Assembly (NCBI RefSeq): GCF_001039355.2
Contig: NW_019775734.1
Coordinates: forward strand, 62,001 to 126,000
Direction of reading: 5' to 3'
Origin: Lingula anatina
Lineage: Eukaryota; Brachiopoda; Lingulata; Lingulida; Lingulidae
Length of the DNA stretch: 64,000 bases
The notes beneath the pieces were generated by a model that ran no database searches, had not been told where the DNA came from, and saw nothing but the letters and a program-made list of their open reading frames with translations. Every line of letters starts with the position of its first letter. Position 1 is the stretch's first letter. The position numbers and the translations under genes were made by a program. This document shows positions 39,221 to 51,575 of the stretch, in pieces.

Positions 39221-39296
39221 GGCCTCAACTGGGCCTGGTATGTATAGAAATTTTTTAATTAATCAAGTTTTCAAACTTTTTCCATCACTTTTCCAG

Positions 39297-39746
39297 TTAT
39301 TACAATTTGGATGATACTGATCATGACAGCATCAACAAGTTTCTGTCTTCACTCGTGGAGAGAGCACTGGTGGAACTGGAGGCTTCTTCCTGCATTGGAA
39401 TTGGTGATGTAAGTGCAATATTGAAGGGTCTTTTTTAAAAAAAGAACAGAAAGATTGAATTTTAGGAAAAACCTGTAGATATATTGTAAAATTAAATCAA
39501 TTTTGTCATAAACAAAAGTAAAGAATACCTGCAGCATCTTCTGAATAAGAATGTATTTTGTTCAAAAGTAAATTGGTTAATAAGCTACCTCAGCTTTGAA
39601 TTTTTTTTCAGGATGGCTCTAGCATTGAAGCTCTTACTTTGGGGCGCATATCCTCTTACTACTACTTGAATCACTTGACAGTGAGGATGTTCCAAGACAA
39701 TCTCACTCCAAACTCCTCACTTGAAGAGCTCTTGACAATGCTGTCG
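39297..39746 (+). pseudogene. ASCC3: Duplicate of two ASCC3 exons
   Basis: Exons 39297-39408 and 39612-39746 are copies of 44684-44795 and 45000-45134, with intact splice sites and frame. I count four substitutions in 247 nt, three silent and one Ser/Thr. No downstream exon follows: a transposon remnant and the N gap at 41991 intervene. Splicing from 39746 to 44684 would shift frame and reach TGA at the sixth codon, so both copies cannot be in one transcript. Most likely it is the other allele, placed in tandem by the assembler, rather than a true pseudogene. Confidence 0.8.
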
Positions 39747-39880
39747 GTAAGTATCAATAATTTTTTTTCTTGAAAATGTGAAATGTCAGTATAGTTATTT
39801 TCATTATGTTTGTTATGAAAAGAGGACAGAGGAAAAAATAATCTGCAAGTTTTCCAAAATATAGCATCCATCCATACTAT

Positions 39881-41990
39881 TAGCCTTTTTCATCTTTTCC
39901 GGAAATGGAAATTGCATTGTGGGTAGGGGAGCCTTGCTACATCGAAACACTTACAGCGGTGCTAAAAACCATAGGCTGGGTTTACGTGCTTTTTGTCCCG
40001 CTACTACAATAACAGTAAGCGAGATCGACACATGAGGTTTAATAAGTTCCCAACAAACCCGTTAGAATGAAAAATATGGTAGAAAGAGAGGAAAATATAG
40101 CAGGTTTGGATCAAAAGCAGGGCACCGCGTTTGCGCTATACATTTCGAAGGCGGGAAGAAAAACTATAATATTAGGAGATCAACAGTGCTTTAATAAAAA
40201 ACAGAAATGCTTAGTTAATCAACGGATATAACGAACTATCGGCAAACAGAACTCGGGGGTAAACAATGCGAGAAAAAAACATTATAAAGATCCGAAGAAA
40301 AAATTGAAGGATAGGCCGGGGCCTAAAAATAAAGAAAAGACTTCAAGCATGAGATTATGGAAAAAGAAAGTAAAAGCTGTGAAGTTTTACACGGGGATTC
40401 TACTTACAAAAAATTCAAGACTTTTTGTGTAAGAACAACAAAAAGGTTTGTAAAGTTTTGTATGTAATATCCTTTTTGTGTGTGTTTTATTGATAAGTGA
40501 TCATTTTTAATGTAGTAGGCCTATCACAGGTTTTAGTCTCTCATAACCCTTAGTAACGTGGGTTCTATTTTTTTTAAACATGAGACGTTAATAAAATTTT
40601 TATTATTATGTATCCAGTCCCGTATACGTATTACTGATTTGTACAAACGGGGCTCATATTATCAAGATCAACAGAGACATACGAAGAAGAAAGTACATCG
40701 GCTCTTGTTGAACGCGTTATCGGCAAAATAAAAAGTTATTTATTTCTGAACTCAATGACAAGAGCATTGGAAAATTCAATGAGCATATATATTTATAAAA
40801 AAATGCAGAAAAGCCTTTCTGTAAGCTACACGTAGGCCTACATAATACATGTATGGTAAAGACAAAATGGATAATAAAAATAATCTAACAACGTATTTGT
40901 AAAGTAATACAAATATGCTTAGTATTAAAGAAGGCCTTAGTATTAAAGTAGGTCTTAGATAGTTGAAAAGTATGAAATGTGTGGGAAACACTTTATTTGA
41001 ATGATTTAATTGTCTGTGATTGAAAACGATGAAAATACGCATAAAAACATTTAAAAATCAAATAATTTGGCCTCTTGCTATAATTTTATTTTTGCCTGAC
41101 GGTTTTGTTTCAGTTTGAAAAAATTTTCATACTTGTCAGACCGAAAGTCTGCCTTTTTTTTTACCTGTCGTAAAATTTTTTACATATACTAGAGTAAGAC
41201 ACGGTAAACTTTAATTATCGTCTGGGAAAGAGTCGAGAACTCCTGTCTCACCTATTTAACACTTAAAAGATTTTAATTACAGAGGAAAGGTCGTAGTTGT
41301 GGCCGCCCGCCTTACCGAACAAGTAACACCTGATGCCTTATCAGGTACCAAACGATTTCATCAGTTCACCGACGAACGATCTGCGTGTCAGTTTTACCTG
41401 TATACACAATAGGTACGAGTCAAACAATGCAGGAAATCTTTTCGTTTTATCACATCAAAAATCTCGTAAGACATCCTTCAAACAAGACAAAATAATCGTA
41501 ATGAATTGACACTGCCGGTAAATGAGGTGATATTGCCACAGCTTGCATTGTGAAGACGTAGGCCTGCGCACCTGTCCACACTCTTGAAAGCTGTGTACGA
41601 GTCTACTGGCTATTTTGATTTTATATATAAAAAATAACGAGTCTCTTTCGCATATCTTTATTATCGGAAGCATTTAAAAGAACTCCGAAGCTTTAGTTCG
41701 TCATCACTATTGAAAGTGCAGCCAAGGCTCGGACGCTTAGGTGAAGTCTAGTTGTACAGCGCATCGTATTAAAACTGAGAAAGAAAACATTTAATTGCTT
41801 GATTCTCCGTCCAAATAGCTGTTTCTTGCCTACAGTTTACGCATTTCTGTGCTTCAGCCACCTTTTTAGTTTGACAGAAAGCAATGCGCGCTTCATACGA
41901 CCTTTTTATATGTGCACCTTGTACATCATCTGCACCTAGCATTGCCATGCTGTAAACAGCAGAGGACTATCATGACCCCTGTGGCGCGCG
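39881..41990 (+). mobile_element. Decayed THAP-domain DNA transposon remnant and attached unknown sequence
   Basis: Absent from copy 2 at the matching site. Three protein fragments lie in order: NSKRDRHMRFNKFPTNPLE (40011-40067) and GSKAGHRVCAIHFEGGKK (from 40108), typical of the middle and end of a THAP zinc finger; VKFYTGI (40379), like the FYTG motif before DDE_Tnp_4 domains; and ALVERVIGKIKSY (40701-40739), like the conserved ER.I.RIK end of DDE_Tnp_4 transposases. Frames differ and stops intervene, so it is dead. An ISL2EU/Harbinger-like origin is inferred. I could not find terminal repeats; the part after about 40800 is unassigned, and the right end is cut by the gap. Confidence 0.6.
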
Positions 41991-41991
41991 N
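41991..41991. other. Assembly gap (single N)
   Basis: Lies between the THAP element and the second copy of the duplicated block, exactly where two contigs of different haplotypes would be joined. Confidence 0.85.
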
Positions 41992-42046
41992 ACCCCGACT
42001 TAAAAACAGGTTTACAAGAACCAAAATACAACACAAATGGACTTAC

Positions 42047-42128
42047 CTTGGCCGTGAACAAATAATATACCAAACAGTAGAAAAAGTAAACATATTCCTC
42101 TCCGTAAATTTTTGGTTGCAGTCTTCAT
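42047..42128 (-). pseudogene. Duplicate of gene 4 exon 1 (signal peptide)
   Basis: Same signal peptide, donor site and upstream promoter array as 36048-36129, with one silent change. No further gene 4 exons lie downstream on the minus strand before the N gap, so this copy is orphaned in the present assembly. Confidence 0.85.
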
Positions 42129-43591
42129 TGGGCTGGTCTTTGTCTTCTCTGCTAAAATTCACTGACTGAGAAGTTAGCGGCAGCAATTTTAAAATGCAAA
42201 TGAGATCGGCATGCACGTCACTAATGCATATATGTCAGGAGAAGGATGAGAAACACTTACTTATCTGATGGTGACCGAAATTATTAAGGGACATTAAACC
42301 AGCAAAGTGGTACTGTCATGAAATGTGCTTCCCTGTATGAAAAAAAATTGTTTATGGTCAGAATTGTTCTTATCAAGTACTGAGTAAGAGCCCAACCCTT
42401 TTTCATACCGGAACGCACGTTTCCCTTTTATCCTCGAAACACCCCATGAAGACAGGTGCAGCAGAATTCTGTTGTTTTTGGGTGATTTTGGTTTAGAGGT
42501 GAAAGTATATTAAATATGTGTCTGCCTGTGCTTACCTCTGCACTCGGGACTCTTTTGTTTTTCAAAGACAATAGCCCCATTATCATAACTCCAGTGATAA
42601 TTGGGAAACATCATGCTAGCATTTTGTTGCATGTTATTAAGGGAAAGAGAAATAGAAGCTGTCTGTATAGAAAATGAATTGTTCATGTAAGGCTAATGAG
42701 GCAATTGTTAAGTTCTGCTGAAGACATGTTTCAGTATGTATAAAATTGTTGAAAGTGTTCTGACATGTGTGAAGTACCACATTGAGCTCAGCAATGGTGG
42801 TACTGTCAAACAGATAAAGACTTAATTCACCTTTAAAATTAAAACAACCTTGCAGTTAGAGGTTAAAGAGTGACAGGGCAAACCACCACCTGGTAAAAGG
42901 CCAACTTTATCAGTAAATTAAATCAGTGAAAATATAAAATACAGGTGCTTCATCAACCTCATCCCAGTTACGGCCATGTTTTGGTATCCTGTATTCAATT
43001 ACTTTTTTATGATAAACCATCGTGATATTTTTTGTGAATTCTTTAAAGGCAAGATGGTGCTATGGCAATCTTAATTGATAAGAATCGGACAGAGTCATAT
43101 TGAGTCAGTGTGCTTGGTGGTGTGAGTGTTGTGGGATATCTTCACACCTGCATGCCCAGATGTGATACAATCAAGATCTCTGTCTTGACAGAAATTAATA
43201 CTATCCCACATGAAGCACACAGGAAAAAAAAAGAAAATATATATTAAATTTAATTATTACATATTGTAACATGTTGGAATTGGTACTTTACCTTCGCTTT
43301 ATTTTGCAGAATATTTCTGTTTGTTAGGAAATAGTTTTTAAAAGAGATGGGTCTGTTGTCATAATTTTTAAGTGTGGACTGTGATTGTTGTTTTGATATG
43401 AGACATTGATTTGGCTACATAACAGCTACATCCTACTGTACATGATGGGCCACTGACTTTGTGATTTGTAGCCGGGGTAAATATGTCCATTTATGGAAAC
43501 GGGTATGATTGCTGTCGTCAGGAGAGTTCTAATCCAGGGTCGTGTGTTACTTTCTTCAAAGAAAGTGGACTCATAATGAAACAGCAGGCAC

Positions 43592-43744
43592 GTAGCCAGG
43601 GGGAGTCAAGGGGTTCAAACGAATTGTGCATTTTGCTGAGAAAAGGTCCGCTTTGGATAAAAATTGATCTAGGTATACTGAGGTTTCATGGTCAAGGTCC
43701 ACTTTTTCAGAAAAAGACCCCCTCCCTTTGAAATTGCTGGCTAC
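43592..43744. mobile_element. Second copy of the MITE-like element
   Basis: Ends GTAGCCAG and CTGGCTAC, extendable here to 9 bp with flanking C and G. It lies in the duplicated block and corresponds to 37604-37755. Confidence 0.55.
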
Positions 43745-44212
43745 GGACTTGTTGTGAATAGTATATTTTCACCTGGTGATTTGTCTTTTTACTTCATTCA
43801 GGAATATTAAATGCACCTGGGATGAACCAGTCCTGCAATGTTACATCTCTGATTTATGTTTAATCAACCATTCAGTTTGCATAATACTTATGATGTGTAT
43901 GTGTGTATATATATAGCCATCCAGATAGACTGGTGAACATACGGGCAGGCAGACAAATGGATATGATTTGTGAAATTGAATTTTTTTCCTTAAATTAAGA
44001 TGCCTAACATACCTGTGGTTTTTGATACCGGTATCCATATGATGTTTCTGTGAGAAAATAAAATAAATATGTGTGCATGGATGGCAGATGCTATTTTTTA
44101 AATTGTGTAAAAAAGAGGATAAATTCTTTAAAATGTTGTCATTTAGACTAAACTTCTACAAATAGCATATCAATTAATGCCCCAAAATGGTCATGTTCAT
44201 TTTTTTAAAATT

Positions 44213-44252
<40 letters not shown>

Positions 44253-44440
44253 CAGGTCTTCCTGCATGCACAATATTAATGTCAGTGCTGTTATCAGAAC
44301 TAGGATCAAAAGCACAACTTTGAAAATACATTTATAAAAAGAAGGAAACAATTTTAAATGGTTTCTGTGGCCCAGTTATACAAAATATTTATCTTATGCT
44401 TGTGGCTCAATGAAAAAGTTTTTAAGGGAAAGAGAAATAG

Positions 44441-44598
44441 TGGAGGGGGGAGGGGTCAGAAGCTTAAAAGAACCCCCCTTTTTGCTGGGAAAAGGTCTGC
44501 TCTAGGTAAACTTGATCTAGTTACATGAAGATTTCATGGTAAAAGGTCCACTATTTCAGAAAAAAGACCCCCTCCCCTTTGAAATTGCTGGCTGCGGG
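44441..44598. mobile_element. Second copy of the diverged MITE-like relative
   Basis: Counterpart of 39066-39220 in the duplicated block, with the same core sequence and a few substitutions. Confidence 0.5.
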
Positions 44599-44683
44599 CC
44601 TCAACTGGACCTGGTAACTGTTAAGTATGTATAGAAATTTTTTAACAAATCAAGTTTTCAAACTTTTTCCATCACTTTTCCAG

Positions 44684-47205
44684 TTATTACAATTTGGATG
44701 ATACTGATCATGACAGCATCAACAAGTTTCTGTCTTCACTTGTGGAGAGAGCACTGGTGGAACTGGAGGCTTCTTCCTGCATTGGAATTGGTGATGTAAG
44801 TGCATTATTGAAGGGTCTTTTTTAAAAAAAGAACAGAAAGATTGAATTTTAGGAAATACCTGTAGATATATTGTAAAATTAAATCAATTTTGTCATAAAC
44901 GAAAGTAAAGAATACCTGCAGCATCTTCTGAATAAGAATATATTTTGTTCAAAAGTAAATTGATTAATAAGCTACCTCAGCTTTGAATTTTTTTTTCAGG
45001 ATGGCTCTAGCATTGAAGCTCTTACTTTGGGGCGCATATCCTCTTACTACTACTTGAATCACTTGACAGTGAGGATGTTTCAGGACAATCTCACTCCAAA
45101 CTCCACACTTGAAGAGCTCTTGACAATGCTGTCGGTAAGTTTTAAAAAAGCAATAATTTTTTTCTTGAAATTGTGAAATGTCAGTATAGTTATTTTCATT
45201 ATGTTTTTTATGAAAAGAGGACAGAGAAAAAAATAATCTGCAAGTTTTCCAAAATATAGCATCCATCCATACTATACAATATATACAATATATATAATGT
45301 CCTGAAGGTTTAGTAATGTCCATAGATAATTTGCTTCTAAGAGTTTAATTAGTCTGAAAATGATTATAATGATAATGCACAAAATTCATTATCAAACTTA
45401 AAGTGAGGAAATTAGAATTTACTATGGAACCATTACTAAGACAAACAACCTTTGAATCTGTGAACTGTTGTATACTATTGAATATTTCAGAAAAATCTTT
45501 TTAAAATTTGGAATGAATGTTTTGAATATTGAAATTTCAAAGTTGAAAATTGGCCTAGGTCTATGAAGACACAACATTTCATTTGATAATCAGCAAATTA
45601 TTATTTATATCAGAGATTCACTATAGAATAGGTTTAGTTATATCTTTGTTTTAAAACATTAGGTTATATTGTGTAATAATGAAACATACAGGACAGAAAC
45701 TTATTGTCATTTCCCTACTGCTATCATGCATTTTATCATTTTAATGGATAGAAAAACCTGATCTAACCAGAAAATGTTGGAATTGTTTTGGTTATAAACA
45801 TAAAGGGTGCTGGACTCTCTGCTTTTGTATTACAACACAAATCATTCACATTTATTTGTTTATATTTATTTCTTATATTTATTTTGTTGTATTTTATTTT
45901 TATATTTTTATCTTTATTTTTGCATTATGATTGTAGTCTGGGATGGCCTTCAGTGTCAAAACTAATCTGTTCATTCCACTTGCTTCTTGAAAATCAGAAA
46001 CGACCTCTTTTTAAAGAACATAGATTTATTTTTAGAAACCATCTGTACAATTTAAAGATAGCTCCCTACATTCATTCCCACTCCAGGAGGTGTTTCCAAC
46101 CTCTATAAAATGTCATTTTTCTATGTTTTTGCTTATTTCCTTCACAAATGGCTGTTGTTTTAGGATGCCCATGAGTATGCTGAGTTACCAGTACGGCACA
46201 ATGAAGATCAGATCAACAGGTACAATGCTATTTACAGATCTTTGGTAGATACTGCCATCATTTGTGTGCCACTTCATGTGCTACGCCCATATAGCAGATG
46301 GGAAAGCTCAGGCATATATAATATATAATATATAATTGTGCAGAGTTGACTTTTTTCTACCATGTAGAACTTGCTAGTAAATTGAGCTCTTAGTGCAGCA
46401 TTATGCAACAAAGACAGCATACTTATTAATACAAGGCACGATTGTGCTTCAAGTTTGCAGAAGGTGCATATTTTACAGTGCAATTTTTTTTTCAACTGTA
46501 AATGGTCTCTTAAGACAAAACTTCAGTGCTGACATGTATTACAGAAGTGATTAAGTGTCCATGAACTGCTTTGTTTGAAAGATTTATGTTATGTTTATGT
46601 AGAAAAAGTGTGCATGCAATAATACAGATTGTTCTTTAATCTTACATCCAACCATTCCATATTTCTTGTAGATCTACTCTGAATTTACTGTTAATACAAG
46701 AAATTAATTTTTTTGCAAAAAAGTTGTATACTTAATGAAATTAATGTTTCTGGGCCATACTTAGAATGTTGCATGAATCACTTCCATGTAAGACAGGATG
46801 ATATTTTTCTTTAATAATTCTTTATAGGAAATCCTATATAGGAAATGAGATAATATAACTATGAGAAATGAAATAATCTGATGGATTTGTTTTTGGTTAA
46901 AGGTATTTGGAAAATAGTCTTGATATGAGTAATATTCCAAGCTTCTTAAATACTAAAGTTAATTCAAATGAATAATGTGTTATTTCAGTGAACTTGCCCC
47001 CAGGCTCCCCCTAGCAGTGAACCCTCACTCCTATGACAGTGCCCACACCAAGGCTCATCTGCTGTTCCAGGCTCACTTCAGCCAGTCCACACTCCCTTCC
47101 ACAGACTATCTCACAGATACAAAGTCTGTGCTGGACCAGGCTATAAGAATTTTACAGGTTATTTACATTCTTTCTCTCTCTCTCACGCACGCATGCACGC
47201 ACGCA

Positions 47206-47261
<56 letters not shown>

Positions 47262-47883
47262 GACACACACACACACACATTGGTCTACTTCAACAAAAGA
47301 TAAATCTGTAGTAGTCCAATAAAATTAGGTATTTATTGTCTGTCTGAAGTTTTTGCCACATTTTCTTGCTTTTTGTAACACAGGCCCAATATCCTCATAT
47401 AAGTGCTCTAGTGGCTACTTTTGGGTCATAACCTTTGCCTATATACCATGACCAAAATAGTTTACAAAAAAGTTAAATTTAAAAGCAGGTGCAACTAACC
47501 ATAATGATAATAAATATGAATCACTGTCCCTTTTTGTTGTCCTCAACCAGTGTCTGTTGAATAATTTGTTTTGAAAACTGTAACCATAAACAAAAAACAA
47601 ATTATTCATTGGATATTTTATATGTGAATAAACAAAGTACATACAAATATGCCAAGAATGTTTTTTTTTTTGCCTTTAAGGCCATGTTAGATGCTACAGC
47701 AGACCAGGGCAACTTGATTCCAGCTCTGCATGTCATTAACCTGGTACAGATGGTGGTCCAAGGAAGATGGGCACATGAGTCATCCCTCCTTATTCTCCCA
47801 CATATCCATTCTTATAACCTACACTGTATTAGGTAAGACGGGGGTGTGTGACACTGTGTGTGTGACACTGCGTGTTGTGTGAC

Positions 47884-47950
<67 letters not shown>

Positions 47951-49985
47951 TAACTTGATCAAGTGATTATTAATATGTTCATGAAGCACAAGAAAACTTT
48001 TAAAGAATTTGCAAATTTATGATAAAAACTTGCCCTTAATTGCACCACCTGTTGAAAGAGCACTGGGCACCTTATAGCCTGGAGGTAGAATGTAATTTCT
48101 GGCCAATTATTTTTAACACTGCCATGTAGCTGTCATATTCCCCATGGAGGTAAAAAACTGTTACAATTCCTTCTATATAAAATCTTTGCTCGTCCAGACT
48201 ATTGTTGGTCATTTTGGGAAGCAGATTATTAACAAGATGGTATGTGTTTTTTAATTTACAGGTATGTTGGAGATAAGACAGGAAAGAAAAGGACTGCTAT
48301 TGAGAGCCTTCCTGAACTGATGGCTTACGCTGAAGACAGGTTTGAGTTGTTGTTGGAAATGTTGGAGGGAGAGATTGAAAGAAAGGAAATCAGTCAGGTC
48401 AGTGATTCTTTTTATTCAGTGGCAGGACATTGACATCTCACGATCTTAAGTTATCTATATTTTCTTTTTATATTTTTAAGAGCTTATTCCTGTAAATTAA
48501 ATTCAAATGTTTTTGTATGTATACGCATATGAAGATACACTAATGAGAAGGTATAATATACAGACAAACTTGTTAGCCAATATTGAAACTCTATGGATCT
48601 TTTAGAATCAAAGAATGTTACTGTTGACATAACAGAACCCAAGATATGTTTTACTAATGTCATAATATTCTGTTATGGCCAAAATTAAATTTTGCCATTA
48701 CGTTCCATGCATATTTTCAGTTGTTTGTTTTTTACAGGTGTACACTGTACTTCAGCAACTGCCAGTGATAGATGTGAAGATGACAGTCAGAGGTTGGTGG
48801 GAGGGTGAAACTGGACAGGTGGAAAAGATGGTGCCAATGTCTCATAAAGGTAGTAATTCTTTTTTATTTACATGTATAGTCCTTTTGGGTATAAAAACTC
48901 AATCATAGAGTCACAGGACTTATGATGCTGATATGAGGAGGTTTCTGACTGTTGTTTGACATGTAAACTTGTTTGCAAGGAGAAGAAGGAAGACTGTCTG
49001 AGTCAACATCTGGAAGGTTTTCAGAGCCAATTTGGCCAATTTTTGTTACACATATGATACATGTAGCTTCACAATTAAAAAAGTTAGAGGTATTTTTATT
49101 TGATCCTGTAAGTTAACTGGACATATCTTTTGAGGAAGTATACAGCTTTTGATAATAAACAAGTTGAATTAGGCAATAAACTCCAATGCAATTTGTTTAT
49201 CAGTTTATGTACATGTATATTACTGTCATGCACTGTTCTTCAAGTCACCAAATTCTGGCAGCTTCTCTGAAAGTGCTTATTAATACTTTTAATTATATCA
49301 TTTCCAATCATTTCCAATCATTCCCACAGGTGGATCTCGGCCAGACAAAGACTGGATTCCAGTTCATGCAGATCAGGAATATGTCCTGAATGTGGAGCTG
49401 AGAAGAGCAAATAAGGTCAAGGTAATGTGGGAACACTTTTTACATACAAGTTTTTTCATGACATTGGATTTCTTTTCTATTATTTATCTGCATTGATTAA
49501 AGTGGATTGTTTATTTAAATTGCTTAATTCACTATTTAAGCCAAGTGAATATACTGACATTTTATATTTGCTGGTATATTGATATAGCCTATTACATACT
49601 AAAGCATCAGATGATGCAGTGGGATATCTTTGTCTAGAATATCAGCTACCAGTAATTTTCTTTACAGAAGCATGACAGCAAGGCCTATACCAGCAGGTTT
49701 CCAAAACCAAAAGATGAAGGCTGGTTTCTTGTGATTGGGGAAGTGGACAAGAAAGAGCTGATCGCCTTGAAGAGAGTGGGTTATGTCCGCAACAGGACCA
49801 ATGTCCAGCTTGCACTGTACACACCTGAGATACCAGGCCGTGTGATTTACACTCTTTACTTGATGAGTGATGCTTACCTGGGTCTGGACCAACAGTATGA
49901 TATTTGCCTGGATGTTGTACCTGCCAGCATAGAGGCTCAGGTTAATACAGAGCTTAAGGAAGAGCTGGAGGGGCTGGACTTTTAG
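44684..49985 (+). CDS. ASCC3: ASCC3 C-terminal part (Sec63-type unit), 5' incomplete
   Basis: Nine exons: 44684-44795, 45000-45134, 46164-46219, 46989-47157, 47681-47832, 48262-48397, 48738-48849, 49330-49421, 49668-49985 (stop TAG). All phases close, giving about 427 residues. The protein aligns from memory with the end of human ASCC3: YYNLDDTDHDSINKF, GRISSYYYL, LPVRHNEDQIN, DTKSVLDQA, QGRW, ESLPEL, ADQEYVL, DEGWFLVIGEVDKKELIALK, YTPEIPGR, LGLDQQYDI. ASCC3 is the Ski2-like helicase of the ASC-1 complex, used in DNA alkylation repair and in rescue of collided ribosomes. Both helicase cassettes should lie upstream but are not in this window. The first exon here opens mid-codon, so it is not a gene start. 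Confidence 0.95.
47171..47280. repeat. Compound (TC)n/(CA)n microsatellite
   Basis: TC run, CACG-type imperfect units, a longer TC run, then CA, all in the ASCC3 intron directly after exon 46989-47157. Confidence 0.9.
47841..47946. repeat. Compound (GT)n/(GA)n microsatellite
   Basis: Starts within ten bases of the exon ending at 47832: three GTGTGACACTG-type units, then pure GT and pure GA. Confidence 0.9.
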
Positions 49986-50602
49986 ATTGGTTATACTATA
50001 AGGCAGGCATTAATCTGGCTTTTCAAATGTGATAATAACAAAAACTTGCCACTGTTTGAAAGACGGATTATATTAACACCTTAAAGTTGGGGGAATTGGT
50101 TGAGGGAAACAGTTAAAAGAAAATTACCAGTCAATAACTAGTCATTTTGTCTCTAATGCGAGTTCTTTGCCAATGTTAGACTGCGTTGAAAGTTCACACT
50201 TGATTTAAAGTAAAATTGACGAAGATAAAAGATTCATTGAGAATGATTTTTTTATCTCCATTCTTTATAATGATAGTAGTTGCTATTTATTTTAATTGAA
50301 ACCAGTATACAAATCAGGCGTTTTATTAATCTGAAATTCTTTACAAAGAAAGTAACTTTATTGAAGCTCTTTTTAAACTTGTTGAGTGCAAACATTGACG
50401 ACATAGTCAGAAAAAAATTTTGATGAAATGTTGAATAATCCACCTAAGCAATACTATAATACTCCCCTGGGGAAAGGTATTATGTTCATTAGGGACTGGT
50501 TTCATAAAAGAAAGACCAAAATATGGTGTTATATTGTGTAACCCTCAGACAGAACTTTGGTCTCCTTTAGTTCAGGTTAAAAATAACTGTCAGTAAAAAT
50601 AG

Positions 50603-50608
50603 AATAAA
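50603..50608 (+). terminator. ASCC3: Possible ASCC3 poly(A) signal
   Basis: AATAAA about 620 nt after the stop codon. Another candidate lies near 51168. Confidence 0.35.
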
Positions 50609-51503
50609 TGTTAGTCCAAAACAAAAGCCAGGTATTATTTTTATTATTATTATTTATTTATTTATTATTATTATTATTATTATAAATTTAGAAAATAGAC
50701 TGTATTTTATATCAGTGACCTACAACTGATATAACTTGGGTCAAAGTTAATGTTTAAAAATTGATCTAAAAGTTAACAGCAACTTTCTGTCTAGAGTTCT
50801 CTGAAACCAGATCCATGTGGTATATGCAGATAAACACTAGGTCAAAACTTGAAAAGTTATTAGAAGCATGGCTTTGGCCAGTTAAATTACCATTTGACAA
50901 AAAAAATAATGATAGTTTACAAGTACTTGCTCTATTGGGTACTTTATGTGGCAGTCTGAATGTAATCTGATATATTTGAATGGGGTTTCCACATAAACAT
51001 GTTTATTAAATGGGAAAACCATAGTTTTTCTGATATTTAGGTTATTTACTTAGCCCTTCTAATCACTTCTGGTGGTTGGGGGGGAGGTTTAGGGTGCACA
51101 ATTGATAGGCTGCCAAGTGCTGCTGGAATTAAAATGCTAAAACTGTCTCATACTTGAAAAATATCTTGAATAAAATTCTGGATCAATGCATATCAATGTC
51201 TGTGTTCATTGCTTATATACACTGAGATAAGAAAATTTAAGTAGTAAAAGTCTATGTATTAAATACTATCAATATTATATTTTCACATTTTTCTTTTGAC
51301 TTTTCAATATAACCTACTAGTGTATTCAAAGCTCTTTTAAATAGCTCAATTTAGTTAAAGCAAAGTCCCCAAATTGGATATCTTCAATCTATGTACGTAC
51401 TTATTTATTTCATTGTATGACATAGATAATTCCTTAATAATTGGTCATATTATTAAAACTCATTGTAAACCAGCTTTACATGTTTTATATGACATACTAT
51501 TTT

Positions 51504-51507
<4 letters not shown>

Positions 51508-51571
<64 letters not shown>
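51508..51571. repeat. (AT)n microsatellite
   Basis: About 32 uninterrupted AT units. Confidence 0.95.

Positions 51572-51575
<4 letters not shown>

Larger units (their letters stand above)
36130..39296. other. Divergent intergenic/intronic region between gene 4 and ASCC3 exons
   Basis: It holds the gene 4 promoter, a MITE-like element (37604-37755) with a relative at 39066-39220, a GTC-rich triplet run next to the N gap at 38339, and an AT microsatellite. I looked for the ASCC3 exon that should precede the one at 39297 and did not find it. Confidence 0.5.
35998..39880. repeat. Large duplicated block, copy 1
   Basis: Matches 41997-45277 in the same orientation: gene 4 exon 1 and promoter, MITE-like element, two ASCC3 exons. 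Copy 1 has about 600 bp (roughly 38222-38830) missing from copy 2. Homology stops abruptly at 39880, where the THAP element begins. Confidence 0.9.
41997..45277. repeat. Large duplicated block, copy 2
   Basis: It starts six bases after the N at 41991 and continues without break into the remaining ASCC3 exons. Scattered substitutions and small indels against copy 1 are at a level plausible for alleles of an outbred marine animal. Confidence 0.9.

Noticed and set aside
36130-39296. An ASCC3 exon preceding 39297
   Set aside because: I searched for coding of a WTYFFRR-like segment before an AG-bounded junction and saw none.
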